The notes below the pieces were generated by a model. The model searched no databases. It saw only the letters and a program-made list of their open reading frames with translations, and was not told the DNA's origin. From Stenotrophomonas maltophilia (lineage in GTDB: Bacteria; Pseudomonadota; Gammaproteobacteria; Xanthomonadales; Xanthomonadaceae): DNA of 64,000 nucleotides. The position numbers were made by a program, and so were the translations under genes. This document shows positions 52,492-60,602 of the stretch, piece after piece (positions within the stretch are counted from its first letter, which is position 1; each line of letters begins with the position of its first letter). The stretch is taken from positions 4,291,001 through 4,355,000 of the forward strand of contig NZ_CP154630.1 in assembly GCF_039555535.1 (NCBI RefSeq), written 5' to 3'.

Positions 52492-53331
52492 ATGACGACG
52501 CTCGATGTCCCCCGCTACCTGCAACGCCTGCAGCTGGATGCGCCGCCACCGCTGACGCTGGCCGGACTGACCCTGCTGCAGCAGCGCCACAACGCGCTGC
52601 TGCCATTCGAGACGCTCAGCTGCCTGCTGCGCGACGCGGTACCGATCGACCTGGACAGCGTGCAGCGCAAGCTGCTCGACGAGCGTCGGGGTGGCTACTG
52701 CTTCGAACTCAACGGCGGCCTGCTGGCCCTGCTGCAGGCACTGGGCTTCGATGCGCAGCCGCTGAGTGCGCGCGTACTGCTGGCCGCACAGGACGGCGAG
52801 CTGACTGCACGGACCCACCTGCTGCTGCGCGTGCAGGTGGACGGCGATGATTGGCTGGTGGACGCCGGTTTCGGCAGCCTGACCCCGACCGTGCCGCTGC
52901 GCCTGCACGATGCGCAGCCGCAGGCCACGCCGCACGAGCGCTATCTGCTGCAGCGCCTGCCCGAGCAGGGCGACTTCGTGCTGTCAGCCGAATCCAGCGA
53001 CGGCTGGCGGGCGATGTACCGCTTCGATCTGCAGGCACCGGCACCGATCGACAACGTGGTGGGCAACTGGTACGTGTGCACCCACCCCGATTCCAGCTTT
53101 CCGGGCCAGCTGCGCGCGTCGCTGACCGGGCCCGACTGGCGCCGCACCATCGGCAGCGGCAACTACACCGAGTACCGCCCCGGGCAGGCGCCGGACAAGC
53201 GCCCGCTGCACGATGTCGGCGATGTGCGCGAGGTGCTGCAGCAGCGTTTCGGCATGCAACTGCCCGACGATCCACGACTGGACCCGGCGATCAACGACTG
53301 GCTGCAGCGCTCGCGTGCCTCGATCTTGTAG
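52492..53331 (+). CDS. arylamine N-acetyltransferase
   Basis: 279 residues. Acetyl-CoA-dependent NAT with the catalytic triad C70 (RRGGYCFELN), H109 (ARTHLLL) and D124 (VDAGFGS), the family spacing. Start chosen at 52492; the ATG at 52462 would add 10 residues. Its TAG stop is the TAG of an adjacent SMAG dimer. The C-terminal 76 codons are duplicated downstream as a relic (53438-53640). Confidence 0.94.
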   Translation: MTTLDVPRYLQRLQLDAPPPLTLAGLTLLQQRHNALLPFETLSCLLRDAVPIDLDSVQRKLLDERRGGYCFELNGGLLALLQALGFDAQPLSARVLLAAQDGELTARTHLLLRVQVDGDDWLVDAGFGSLTPTVPLRLHDAQPQATPHERYLLQRLPEQGDFVLSAESSDGWRAMYRFDLQAPAPIDNVVGNWYVCTHPDSSFPGQLRASLTGPDWRRTIGSGNYTEYRPGQAPDKRPLHDVGDVREVLQQRFGMQLPDDPRLDPAINDWLQRSRASIL

Positions 53332-53437
53332 AGCCGAGCCCATGCTCGGCTGAGCTTGGGCGCCTGGGCCAACAGCAGCCGAGCGTGGGCTCGGCTCTAC
53401 AGAACTGCGCGGGCCTGCAGCGCGATGCGGTTGCCTT
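53105..53437. repeat. segmental duplication, copy 1 (333 bp)
   Basis: Comprises the NAT 3' end, a SMAG dimer (53328-53400) and the last 37 bp matching the 3' end of the glyoxalase gene. The copy at 53438-53750 is identical apart from a few substitutions and a 20-bp deletion. Confidence 0.92.
53328..53400. repeat. SMAG palindrome dimer at the NAT stop
   Basis: GTAG-AGCCGAGC-CCAT-GCTCGGCT head whose TAG ends the NAT gene, and an inverted partner ending CTCTAC. Confidence 0.9.
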
Positions 53438-53640
53438 GCCAGCTGCGCGCGTCGCTGACCTGGCCCGACTGGCGCCGCACCATCGGCAGCGGAAACTACA
53501 CCGAGTACCGCCCCGGGCAGGCGCCGGACAAGCGTCCGCTGCACGATGTCGGCGATGTGCGCGAGGTGCTGCAGCAGCGTTTCGGCATGCAACTGCCCGA
53601 CGACCCACGACTGGCTGCAGCGCTCGCGTGCCTCGATCTT
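53438..53640 (+). pseudogene. relic copy of the NAT 3' end
   Basis: Repeats NAT codons from QLRASLTGPDWRRTIG to the end, with LTWPDW in place of LTGPDW. A 20-bp deletion between two CGACTGG direct repeats removes DPAIND-coding bases and shifts the last residues. Product of the segmental duplication; no start of its own. Confidence 0.9.
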
Positions 53641-53713
53641 GTAGAGCCGAGCCCATGCTCGGCTGAGCTTGGGCGGCTGGGCCAACAGCAGCCGAGCGTG
53701 GGCTCGGCTCTAC
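53641..53713. repeat. SMAG palindrome dimer at the glyoxalase stop
   Basis: Same dimer as 53328-53400 with one linker substitution; its terminal CTAC supplies the stop codon of the minus-strand glyoxalase gene. Confidence 0.9.
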
Positions 53714-54081
53714 AGAACTGCCCGGGCCTGCAGCGCGATGCGGTTGCCTTCACTGTCGCGGATCTCGGCCACTCGCCAATCGCCGGCATCGGCCGGGCCG
53801 AAGCGCAGTTCGGCACCTGCCTGCAGCGCGCGCGCGAGGCTGGCATCCAGGTCATCCACGCCGATGTAGATGCGCGCGCCCTGCTCGGAGGGCCTGTAGT
53901 CCGCACCTTGCACCAGCGCCATGCTGGCACCCTCCGCGTCATCCGAAAACGGCAGGTACGCCATCTGGCAGTCATGCAGCAGGATCGGCGCATCCACGTC
54001 CACCCGCAGCCATTGCTGGTAGAACGCAATGGCACGGGCCAGGTCACTGGCGGGGATCTCAACGTGCAGGATCGAGTTCAT
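53710..54081 (-). CDS. glyoxalase/bleomycin-resistance family protein (VOC superfamily)
   Basis: 123 residues with two VOC-like halves: MNSILHVEIPASDLARAIAFYQQ and IYIGVDDLDASLARALQAGAE...EIRDSEGNRIAL. H7 (ILHVEIP) and E110 or nearby acidic residues could be metal ligands, but the set is not complete by eye. Enzymatic role unassigned. Start chosen at 54081; it lies downstream of the NarL-type regulator with a 22-bp gap. Confidence 0.82.
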   Translation of the reverse strand: MNSILHVEIPASDLARAIAFYQQWLRVDVDAPILLHDCQMAYLPFSDDAEGASMALVQGADYRPSEQGARIYIGVDDLDASLARALQAGAELRFGPADAGDWRVAEIRDSEGNRIALQARAVL

Positions 54082-54103
54082 GCCTTTTCCTGGTGCCGGC
54101 AAC

Positions 54104-54742
54104 TCAGATGATGCGCAGGGTAATCGCCTTCAGCACCGCGCGGGTGCGGTCACGGGTGCCGAGCTTGTCGAGGATCGCCGAGACATAGTTCTTCACCGTG
54201 CCCTCGGCCAGGAACAGGCTGCGCGCGATCTCCTTGTTGCTGTAGCCACCGGCCAGCAGGCGCAAGATCGCTACTTCACGCTCACCGAAGGTATCGGTGG
54301 GCGGCGCTTCATCATGGAAGCGGTAGCGGGCGCGTACCGGCTCGGTGCTGACCGGCAGCAGCAGGGTCTCACCGGTGGCAACGCGCTCGATCGCCTCGCG
54401 AAGGTCGGCCGGTGCTGCGTCCTTGAGCAGGAATCCCTGCGCTCCCGCCTCGCTGGCGCGCAGCAGCAGATCGCTTTCGTCGAAGGTGGTCAGCAGCAGC
54501 AGCGGGGTGGCGTCACCGCGTGCGCGCAGCTGGCGCAGCGCTTCGATGCCGTCCATCCCGGGCATGCGGATGTCACTGAGCACCACGTCCACCGGCTGGG
54601 TGGCCAGCGCATCCAGCAGCGCCTGGCCGTCTTCGGCCTCCAGCACCACCTCCACGCCCAGCCCCTGCAACAGCGCGCGCAGGCCGGCACGGACCAGCGC
54701 CTGGTCGTCGGCCAGGGCAACACGGATCGCGCCGCCGCTCAT
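54104..54742 (-). CDS. NarL/FixJ-type response regulator
   Basis: 212 residues. Receiver domain with D12, D13 and D57 (VLSDIRMPGMDG) and the K108-type lysine (LLKDAAP). C-terminal LuxR HTH (TFGEREVAILRLLAGGYSNKEIARSLFLAEGTVKNYVSAILDKL in part). Downstream of its histidine kinase, overlapping it by 4 bp (ATGA). Confidence 0.93.
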   Translation of the reverse strand: MSGGAIRVALADDQALVRAGLRALLQGLGVEVVLEAEDGQALLDALATQPVDVVLSDIRMPGMDGIEALRQLRARGDATPLLLLTTFDESDLLLRASEAGAQGFLLKDAAPADLREAIERVATGETLLLPVSTEPVRARYRFHDEAPPTDTFGEREVAILRLLAGGYSNKEIARSLFLAEGTVKNYVSAILDKLGTRDRTRAVLKAITLRII

Positions 54743-55839
54743 GCTGGCACCCACGCGGTCAGGTGCATGCCACCCTGCGCGGTGCGGGCCAGTTCCAGCT
54801 GGCCGCGCACTGCGGCCAGGCGCTCACGCATGCCGGCGATGCCGTTGCCCTCTCGGATGCGCTCGGCGCACTGGCCGTCATCACGGATGTCGATACGCAA
54901 CCGGGAATCCTCTTCGTTGATCGTCAGCCATACGGTGTCTGCGTTGCCATGCCGGGCGGCATTGGTCAGCGCTTCCTGTACCAGGCGCAGCACAGTCTCT
55001 GCCATCAGCGGGTCGGCCACGCGCACGCTCTCGCCGATCTGCAGCTGCAGCTTCGGGCGCGGAAACGGCGCGGCCAGCGCGTGCAGCGCAGTAGCCAGAT
55101 CGAGGCCGCGATCATCGCGCATCGATTGCACCACCTGGCGGATGTCGGCCAGCAACTCGCCGGACAGCTGCTCGGCCAGCACCAGTCCTTCGCGCCCGGC
55201 CAGCACAGGGTCGGCCGCAAGGGCGCGCAGGTTCAAGCGCATCGCGGTGAGCTTGTGCCCGGCCACATCGTGCAGTTCGCGGGCCAGGCGCAGGCGCTCG
55301 GCATCGCGTGCACTGTCGGCCAGCAGTGCACGTGTCGCCAGAAGATCGGCATTGACGCGGGCCAGGTCATCGCGGGCCAACGCAGTGCTGCGCGCGTAGT
55401 GTGCGGTCAGTGCGGCAAATGCCTGGAACCCGCCATACAGCAGCACCACCAGCAACGGCTGGGTGAAACCACTGTGGCGCAGCACGAGATACATGGCGAG
55501 GTTGGCCAGCAGTGCAACACCCAGCACGAAGCGCGGTGGCCAATGCTCGGCCAGCTGCGCCACCAGCACCACCAGCAGTACCGGCGCGGTTCCGGTGCGC
55601 GGCTGCAGGGCAACCAGTGTGATCGCCAGCACGGCCTGCAGCGCCGCAGCCAGTGCACGCACGCGGATCGGCATTGCCGCCCATCCGTGCACCACGAACA
55701 GCAGCAGGAACGCGCCAAGCGACGCCTGGCTGAGGCCGGCACCGGCGCCCTGCACGCCGAATGACAGGCCCACCACCAGCACGGTGACCAGGCCGGCGAG
55801 GCTGAGGGGACGCAACAGGTGGCGGAACAGGCTGGGCAT
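54739..55839 (-). CDS. sensor histidine kinase (HisKA_3/DesK-like)
   Basis: 366 residues. N-terminal membrane region with about five TM segments (about 13-30, 40-55, 62-80, 85-98, 105-148). HisKA_3 dimerisation domain with phosphoacceptor H190 (LARELHDVAGH). HATPase_c with NAARHGNA and DDGQC...GNGIAGMRERL. Architecture is typical of DesK/LiaS-like thermo/membrane sensors. An in-frame ATG at 55980 is less likely, since it adds 47 residues with no membrane features. Confidence 0.9.
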   Translation of the reverse strand: MPSLFRHLLRPLSLAGLVTVLVVGLSFGVQGAGAGLSQASLGAFLLLFVVHGWAAMPIRVRALAAALQAVLAITLVALQPRTGTAPVLLVVLVAQLAEHWPPRFVLGVALLANLAMYLVLRHSGFTQPLLVVLLYGGFQAFAALTAHYARSTALARDDLARVNADLLATRALLADSARDAERLRLARELHDVAGHKLTAMRLNLRALAADPVLAGREGLVLAEQLSGELLADIRQVVQSMRDDRGLDLATALHALAAPFPRPKLQLQIGESVRVADPLMAETVLRLVQEALTNAARHGNADTVWLTINEEDSRLRIDIRDDGQCAERIREGNGIAGMRERLAAVRGQLELARTAQGGMHLTAWVPA

Positions 55840-56000
55840 GACCTGATGCTGACGGCCGCGGCAGCAACCGGCAATGGGTCCAACGCAGAAAGTGACTTCT
55901 GGCACGTCGGATCGATGACCACTGGCCCTGAACCCACCAACGCGCCCCGCGCAGACTGGCTCCACACCGCAACACACCACCCACCTCCGGAGCCACCGCC

Positions 56001-56423
56001 ATGATCCGCACCGCCCTGCTCAGCACCGCCCTGACTGCCCTGGCCCTGGCCAGTGGTGCCCACGCTGCCGATCTGGCAGTGACCGTACACGATGTCCGCG
56101 TGCAGACCGGCACCCTGCGCGTTGCACTGGTCGACAGCGCTGCCGCCTGGGACGGCAAGGCCAAGCCGGTGCAGGCGCAGCAGGCGACGCCCAGCGGCGA
56201 CAGCGTCCACTTCACATTCAAGAACCTGCCGGCCGGCAGTTATGCCGTACTGCTCACCCACGACGAGAACGACAACGGCAAGCTCGACACCAACCTGGTC
56301 GGCATGCCGGTGGAAGGCTATGGCTTCAGCAACAACCCGCAGGTGATGCGCAAGCCGACCTTCGACGAGGCACGCGTCGACGTGCCGGCTGCCGGCGCTG
56401 CCATCGACATCACCCTGCGCTGA
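56001..56423 (+). CDS. secreted DUF2141 protein
   Basis: 140 residues. Signal peptide (STALTALALASGAHA). The mature domain is a small beta-sandwich with LRVALVDSAAAW, HFTFKNLPAGSYAVLLTHDENDNGKLDTNLVGMPVEGYGFSNN-type features (visible as HDENDNGKLDTN), the DUF2141 signature. Function unknown. Followed 26 bp later by the carotenoid oxygenase gene and divergent from the sensor kinase. Confidence 0.85.
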   Translation: MIRTALLSTALTALALASGAHAADLAVTVHDVRVQTGTLRVALVDSAAAWDGKAKPVQAQQATPSGDSVHFTFKNLPAGSYAVLLTHDENDNGKLDTNLVGMPVEGYGFSNNPQVMRKPTFDEARVDVPAAGAAIDITLR

Positions 56424-56449
56424 TTCCTGCATCCAGACCCGAGGCCATC

Positions 56450-57973
56450 ATGGACCGTCGCCGCTTCCTCCATACCCTGCTCAGCAGCAGCGCCTGCCTG
56501 GCTCTGGGCGCCACCGCACTGCGCAGCGCGCCCGCCTTCGCCGGTGACCCGGCCCGTTTCGCGCAGGGCCTGCAGGAGCACCCGTGGCTGCTGGGCTGGC
56601 GCGGCGTCACCAGCGAGAGCCTCGGCCCGGCCACCGTGCAGCTGCAGGGCCGGCTGCCGGCCGGCCTCGCCGGAACGCTGTACCGCAATGGCCCGGCCTG
56701 GACCGAGCGCGATGGCTTCCGCTACGACCACTGGTTCGACGGCGACGGCATGGTGCATGGCTGGCGCTTCAACGGCGATGGCAGCCTGACCCACCACGGC
56801 CGCATGGTGGCCACGCCGAAGTTCAGCCGTGAACAGAAGGCCGGCCGCTTCCAATACCCGGCGGCCGGCACAAGCGTCCCCGGTGCCCTGGCGGTACGCA
56901 ACAACGATGACGCCAACGTGGCCAACACCTCGGTGACGATGATCAATGGCCGGCTGTTCGCGCTGTGCGAGTCCGGCTCGGCGTTCGAAGTGGACCCCGA
57001 TTCGCTGCAGACCCTCGGGCCGGTCACCTGGCGCCCGGATCTGGCCGCGCTACCGTTCTCCGCGCATCCGCTGCCGGACCGCGATGGCAGCGTGTGGAAC
57101 TTCGGGTCGATCAGCCTGATGGGAGGCCACGGCCTGCTGGTCTGGCACATCGGCAGGGACGGCCAGCTGCGCAGTGCCAATGTGATTGAAACGCCGGAAC
57201 ATGGCTACCTGCATGCCTTTGCGATGACCGAACAGCACCTTGTGTTCGTGCTGATGCCGTTCGACTTCAACGGCACCGGCGGCAGCTTCTTCGAGCGCAT
57301 GCAGTTCGCGTCGCAGCGCCCGTCACGCATCGCGGTGGTGGCCAAGGATGCGCCGGACAAGGCGCAATGGTTCGATGCACCGTTCGCGGCGATCTATCAC
57401 TTCGGCGATGCCTTCACCCGCGACGGCGGCATCGTGCTGCGCGCGGTGCGCCACGACGACATCAGCGAAGCGCGCTCGCCGATGAAGGAAGCGATGGCCG
57501 GGGACGGCGCGCACGCGGCGAACAGTGGCGCCAGCCTGGTCGAGTTGCACCTGGACCTGCGCCGCGGACAGGCACGCTGGGAAACCCTGGACATCAGCGC
57601 GGTGGAGTTCCCGCTGTTCGATCCGCGTTCGGCCAACACCCGGGGGGCGCGCCTCTACGCGCCGACCATCGATGGCCCGGCCACGGCGCCGTACTTCAAC
57701 GCAGTGGCTGCATTCGATATCGAGCGTGGGCGTCGCCAGCTGTGGCACTACGGGCCGGACATCATGGCCGAGGAACATGTGTTCGTGCCGCGGCCGGGCA
57801 GTCGCAACGCCGATGACGGCTGGCTGGTCGGCACCCTGCTCGACCCGGTGAACAAGCGCAGCGGCCTGGCGGTGCTGGATGCGCGCCATGTGGATGACGG
57901 CCCGCTGGCACAGGCCTGGCTGCCGTATGCGGTACCACTGGGCTTCCACGGCACTTTCGCCGCGCACGGCTGA
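56450..57973 (+). CDS. carotenoid oxygenase family protein with Tat signal
   Basis: 507 residues. N-terminal MDRRRFLHTLLSSSACLALGA gives a Tat-type signal with RRxFL and an AxA cleavage region near 31. The rest is the seven-bladed propeller of carotenoid cleavage dioxygenases, with FDGDGMVHGW, the iron-ligand His candidates in EHGYLHAF and YHFGDAF, and the C-terminal PLGFHGTFAAHG. Periplasmic location of such an enzyme is inferred; carotenoid, lignostilbene or another apocarotenoid-like substrate cannot be chosen. Paired with the DUF2141 gene. Confidence 0.88.
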   Translation: MDRRRFLHTLLSSSACLALGATALRSAPAFAGDPARFAQGLQEHPWLLGWRGVTSESLGPATVQLQGRLPAGLAGTLYRNGPAWTERDGFRYDHWFDGDGMVHGWRFNGDGSLTHHGRMVATPKFSREQKAGRFQYPAAGTSVPGALAVRNNDDANVANTSVTMINGRLFALCESGSAFEVDPDSLQTLGPVTWRPDLAALPFSAHPLPDRDGSVWNFGSISLMGGHGLLVWHIGRDGQLRSANVIETPEHGYLHAFAMTEQHLVFVLMPFDFNGTGGSFFERMQFASQRPSRIAVVAKDAPDKAQWFDAPFAAIYHFGDAFTRDGGIVLRAVRHDDISEARSPMKEAMAGDGAHAANSGASLVELHLDLRRGQARWETLDISAVEFPLFDPRSANTRGARLYAPTIDGPATAPYFNAVAAFDIERGRRQLWHYGPDIMAEEHVFVPRPGSRNADDGWLVGTLLDPVNKRSGLAVLDARHVDDGPLAQAWLPYAVPLGFHGTFAAHG

Positions 57974-58036
57974 GTCCACGCTACGCGGACACCGTTGTTT
58001 GGCATGCTGGGACTCCCCTGCCCCGTGGAGTCCTGC

Positions 58037-58753
58037 ATGTCCTTGGCCGACCATCGAAGTACGCTGGCACCGCACGGTTTCCTGCGCGTGGCGATCAACC
58101 TGGGCAACCCGGTGCTGGCACAGGGCGATGCGCGCTCACCGCGCGGCCCCTCGCTGGAACTGGCTACCGCATTGGCGCAACGGATGGGGGTGCAGGCACG
58201 CTTCACCTGCCACGATGCCGCAGCCTCGGTGGTCGCCGCAGCGGGCGAAGACGGCTGGGACCTGGCTTTCCTGGCCATCGATCCGGCACGCACCGACCGC
58301 ATCGCCTTCAGTGCCCCGTACGTGGAGATCGAAGGCACCTATCTGGTTCGCGAGGACAGCCCTGCGCAGCAGGTGGCCGACCTCGACCGCGAAGGGCTGC
58401 GCATCGCGGTGGGGCGTGGCGCGGCCTATGACCTGTTCCTGAGCCGTGAACTGCGCAACGCCACGATCGAGCGGGCGGAGACCTCGGCGGCGGCCATCAC
58501 CCTGTTCGATCAGCAGCGTCTGGATGCCGCCGCCGGCGTGCGCCAGCCGCTGGTGGCCTGGGCACAGGCGCATCCCGGCCATCGCGTGCTGGCCGACCGT
58601 TTCACCGCGATCCAGCAGGCGGTGGCGGCGCCAGCGTCGCGCCCGGCCGAGGCACTGCAGACGCTGTTCGACGAGGTGGAAGCGATCAAGACCGGTCCCT
58701 TGCTGGGCGAAGCGTTCGCCCGTGCCGGGCAGGCAGTCACGCTGGTGCGGTGA
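58037..58753 (+). CDS. transporter substrate-binding-like protein without a signal peptide
   Basis: 238 residues. SBP_bac_3 fold: LRVAINLGNPVLA, SLELATALAQRMGV, WDLAFLAIDPARTDRIAFSAPYVEIEGTYLV and LRIAVGRGAAYDLFL. The N-terminus MSLADHRSTLAPHG has no export signal and no upstream start restores one. A cytoplasmic sensor, ArgT-like relic or mis-set start are alternatives. No ABC permease genes are adjacent. Confidence 0.78.
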   Translation: MSLADHRSTLAPHGFLRVAINLGNPVLAQGDARSPRGPSLELATALAQRMGVQARFTCHDAAASVVAAAGEDGWDLAFLAIDPARTDRIAFSAPYVEIEGTYLVREDSPAQQVADLDREGLRIAVGRGAAYDLFLSRELRNATIERAETSAAAITLFDQQRLDAAAGVRQPLVAWAQAHPGHRVLADRFTAIQQAVAAPASRPAEALQTLFDEVEAIKTGPLLGEAFARAGQAVTLVR

Positions 58754-58755
58754 CT

Positions 58756-58848
58756 GTAGCGTCGAGCCATGCTCGACTGCTTCTTCGAAAGACCAGTCGA
58801 GCATGGCTCGACGCTACAGATGCGAGATCGAGCACCGCGCCACGCTAC
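58756..58848. repeat. SMAG-like dimer with CGTCGAGC arms plus a short duplicated tail
   Basis: GTAG-CGTCGAGC-CAT-GCTCGAC head (58756), inverted partner ending CTAC (58817). ACGCTACAGATGCG is repeated at 58811-58824 and 58842-58855, so the LysR gene ends at a second CTAC (58845-58848). Confidence 0.8.
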
Positions 58849-59744
58849 AGATGCGCGTCTGCCATGTGCCGCACGTGCTCGGCGGCCTGCGCATGCAGCC
58901 AGTCGCGGAACGCGAGGAAGCCACGATGGCTGGCCGAGCGCTGCGGGTACACCAGCCAATGTGGCCAGTCGGTCTTCAGGCGCTGGCTGGACAGCGCGAC
59001 CAACTGGCCCGAATCCAGCAGCAGCCGCGCCCGCGTCACCCGCCCGAGGGCCACGCCCACGCCATCCAGAGCGGCGCGATGGTGCGCCTCCGAATCATCC
59101 AGCACCGCCACGAAGCGCGACGGCGGGCTCTGCCCGCTCAACGCGAACCAGGCGCCCCATGCCCCGTCCGGATCACCCAGCAGCGGCCACTGGGTCAACG
59201 GCACACGGTCGACGCCTCCCATGCGTTCGATCAGCGCCGGGCTCGCCATTGGCAGCAGCCATTCGTCGAACAGCGGCTCCACCACCAAGCCTGGCCATTG
59301 CCCGCTGCCCAGCCGCAGCGCGGCGTCGAACTGGCGCTGCCGCTCGAAATCAATCAGGCGTTCACTCGACTGCAGGTTGATCTCGATCTGTGGGTGCTCT
59401 GCCACGAAGTGACCCAGGCGCGGCACCAGCCAGGCCGAGGCCATCGACGGTACCGCGCTGATCGTCAGCACGTGCTCGGCACGTGCGGCATAGGGCTGGA
59501 AGGCTTCGTTGATCGCATCCAGATGCGGACCCACCTGGTCGAGCAGGCGCTGGCCCTCCAGGGTGAGGGTGACACCACGCGGCTGGCGGATCAGCAGCGG
59601 CTGCCCGAGCCGTTCTTCCAGCTGCCGCATCTGATGGCTGAGCGCGCTGACGGTCAGGTTCATCGACGCCGCCGCGCGCGACAGGTTGCCGAGCCGGGCG
59701 GCGGCCACGAAGCCCTGCAGGGCATGGAGCGGTGGGCGGGACAT
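58845..59744 (-). CDS. LysR family transcriptional regulator
   Basis: 299 residues. N-terminal winged helix with HALQGFVAAARLGNLSRAAASMNLTVSALSHQMRQLEERLGQPLL in part (AAASMNLTVSALSHQMRQLE). C-terminal periplasmic-binding-like effector domain. Start chosen at 59744; an in-frame ATG at 59828 would add 28 non-LysR residues. Divergent from a 47-aa gene it may control. It stops at a GTAG palindrome tail. Confidence 0.92.
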   Translation of the reverse strand: MSRPPLHALQGFVAAARLGNLSRAAASMNLTVSALSHQMRQLEERLGQPLLIRQPRGVTLTLEGQRLLDQVGPHLDAINEAFQPYAARAEHVLTISAVPSMASAWLVPRLGHFVAEHPQIEINLQSSERLIDFERQRQFDAALRLGSGQWPGLVVEPLFDEWLLPMASPALIERMGGVDRVPLTQWPLLGDPDGAWGAWFALSGQSPPSRFVAVLDDSEAHHRAALDGVGVALGRVTRARLLLDSGQLVALSSQRLKTDWPHWLVYPQRSASHRGFLAFRDWLHAQAAEHVRHMADAHL

Positions 59745-59842
59745 CAGGCTTGAATTCCTCTCAAGGCATGCTTGCGGAAATGTCGCTTTTTCCCCGCCCA
59801 TGCTGCCCGTATCGTGCAATCCACTCAAGTGGAGGCACGCTC

Positions 59843-59986
59843 ATGAACATCTTCGGCGGCTTGTTGTTCCTGCAGGGCCACGTGGCCAGCACCGAGCTGG
59901 CACGCCAGCTGGCCAGCCCTCCCACACCTGCCCCGCAGTGCGCGCAGCAACCGGCTGCGCCTGTTCAGCCGCCGAGAACCCGTTGA
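59843..59986 (+). CDS. small hydrophobic-start protein, 47 aa
   Basis: ATG 59843 with GGAGG 7 nt upstream. N-terminal hydrophobic run IFGGLLFLQGHVA, then ARQLASPPTP and a Pro/Gln-rich tail with one Cys. No family recognised. Divergent from the LysR gene with a 98-bp gap, so likely LysR-linked. Confidence 0.55.
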   Translation: MNIFGGLLFLQGHVASTELARQLASPPTPAPQCAQQPAAPVQPPRTR

Positions 59987-59993
59987 ACGCTCC

Positions 59994-60560
59994 TCACCCT
60001 GCGTACCAGCGTTGGACGTGTTCAGGCAGCCACGGGATCGGATCGATATCCAATGCCCGACAACCGTCGAGGGTGTCACGCAGCGCGCGCTCGCCGGGGC
60101 CACTGGGCAGCCGCAGGCCTTCCTCCTCCGGAAGTTGCACCGCAGCCCAGTCGTGCAGCCGGTCCATGCGCAGGCGCAGGGCGGCCCGCAGCCACGCCTT
60201 CAGTGGATAGCAGCGATAGCCTTGTTCGCCCAACGCGATAATTGCACGCGACAAGGCCTGGTTGGCACCACGTACCCATTCGGTGCGGCCTCCAGCCTTG
60301 TCCTGGACCGTCATCGGCGCCGGCGCGCGGTGCGCCTTGAACGGCGAACGCAGCTGCAGCTCCAGGTCTCGCGCATCGCGCTCGCTTTCCGCTTCCACCA
60401 GTGCACCGGCGTCGAGGTCGAAGAACTCGAACCAACGCCGGTGCAATGCGCTGATGCGTCCGAGCGGATCACGTGAGAAACCGATCTTCGCGTAGTCTTC
60501 CCACGCACAGGGGAAGACGTAGGCGAAGAAACGACCGTCGATGCGGATATCCGACTGCAT
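59994..60560 (-). CDS. GIY-YIG (T5orf172-like) nuclease domain protein
   Basis: 188 residues. The domain has FFAYVFPCAWEDYAKIGFSRDP (GIY-YIG equivalents YVF and KIG), RISALHRRWFEFF and a conserved E in AESERDARDLE. The C-terminal 90 residues are helical and unassigned. T5orf172 proteins are putative nucleases sometimes linked to mobile elements; none lies next to it here. Confidence 0.8.
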   Translation of the reverse strand: MQSDIRIDGRFFAYVFPCAWEDYAKIGFSRDPLGRISALHRRWFEFFDLDAGALVEAESERDARDLELQLRSPFKAHRAPAPMTVQDKAGGRTEWVRGANQALSRAIIALGEQGYRCYPLKAWLRAALRLRMDRLHDWAAVQLPEEEGLRLPSGPGERALRDTLDGCRALDIDPIPWLPEHVQRWYAG

Positions 60561-60602
60561 GTGCGCAGGCTGCCTCGATAACAGCCCGGGTGCAACCGGG
60601 CG

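Larger units (their letters stand above)
53438..53750. repeat. segmental duplication, copy 2 (313 bp)
   Basis: 333 bp minus 20 bp, exactly 313 bp. Contains the NAT relic, a SMAG dimer (53641-53713) and the glyoxalase 3' end (53710-53750). Confidence 0.92.

Noticed and set aside
53356..53640. Apparent plus-strand gene between NAT and the glyoxalase gene
   Set aside because: It is the duplicated NAT tail plus SMAG sequence, not an independent gene.
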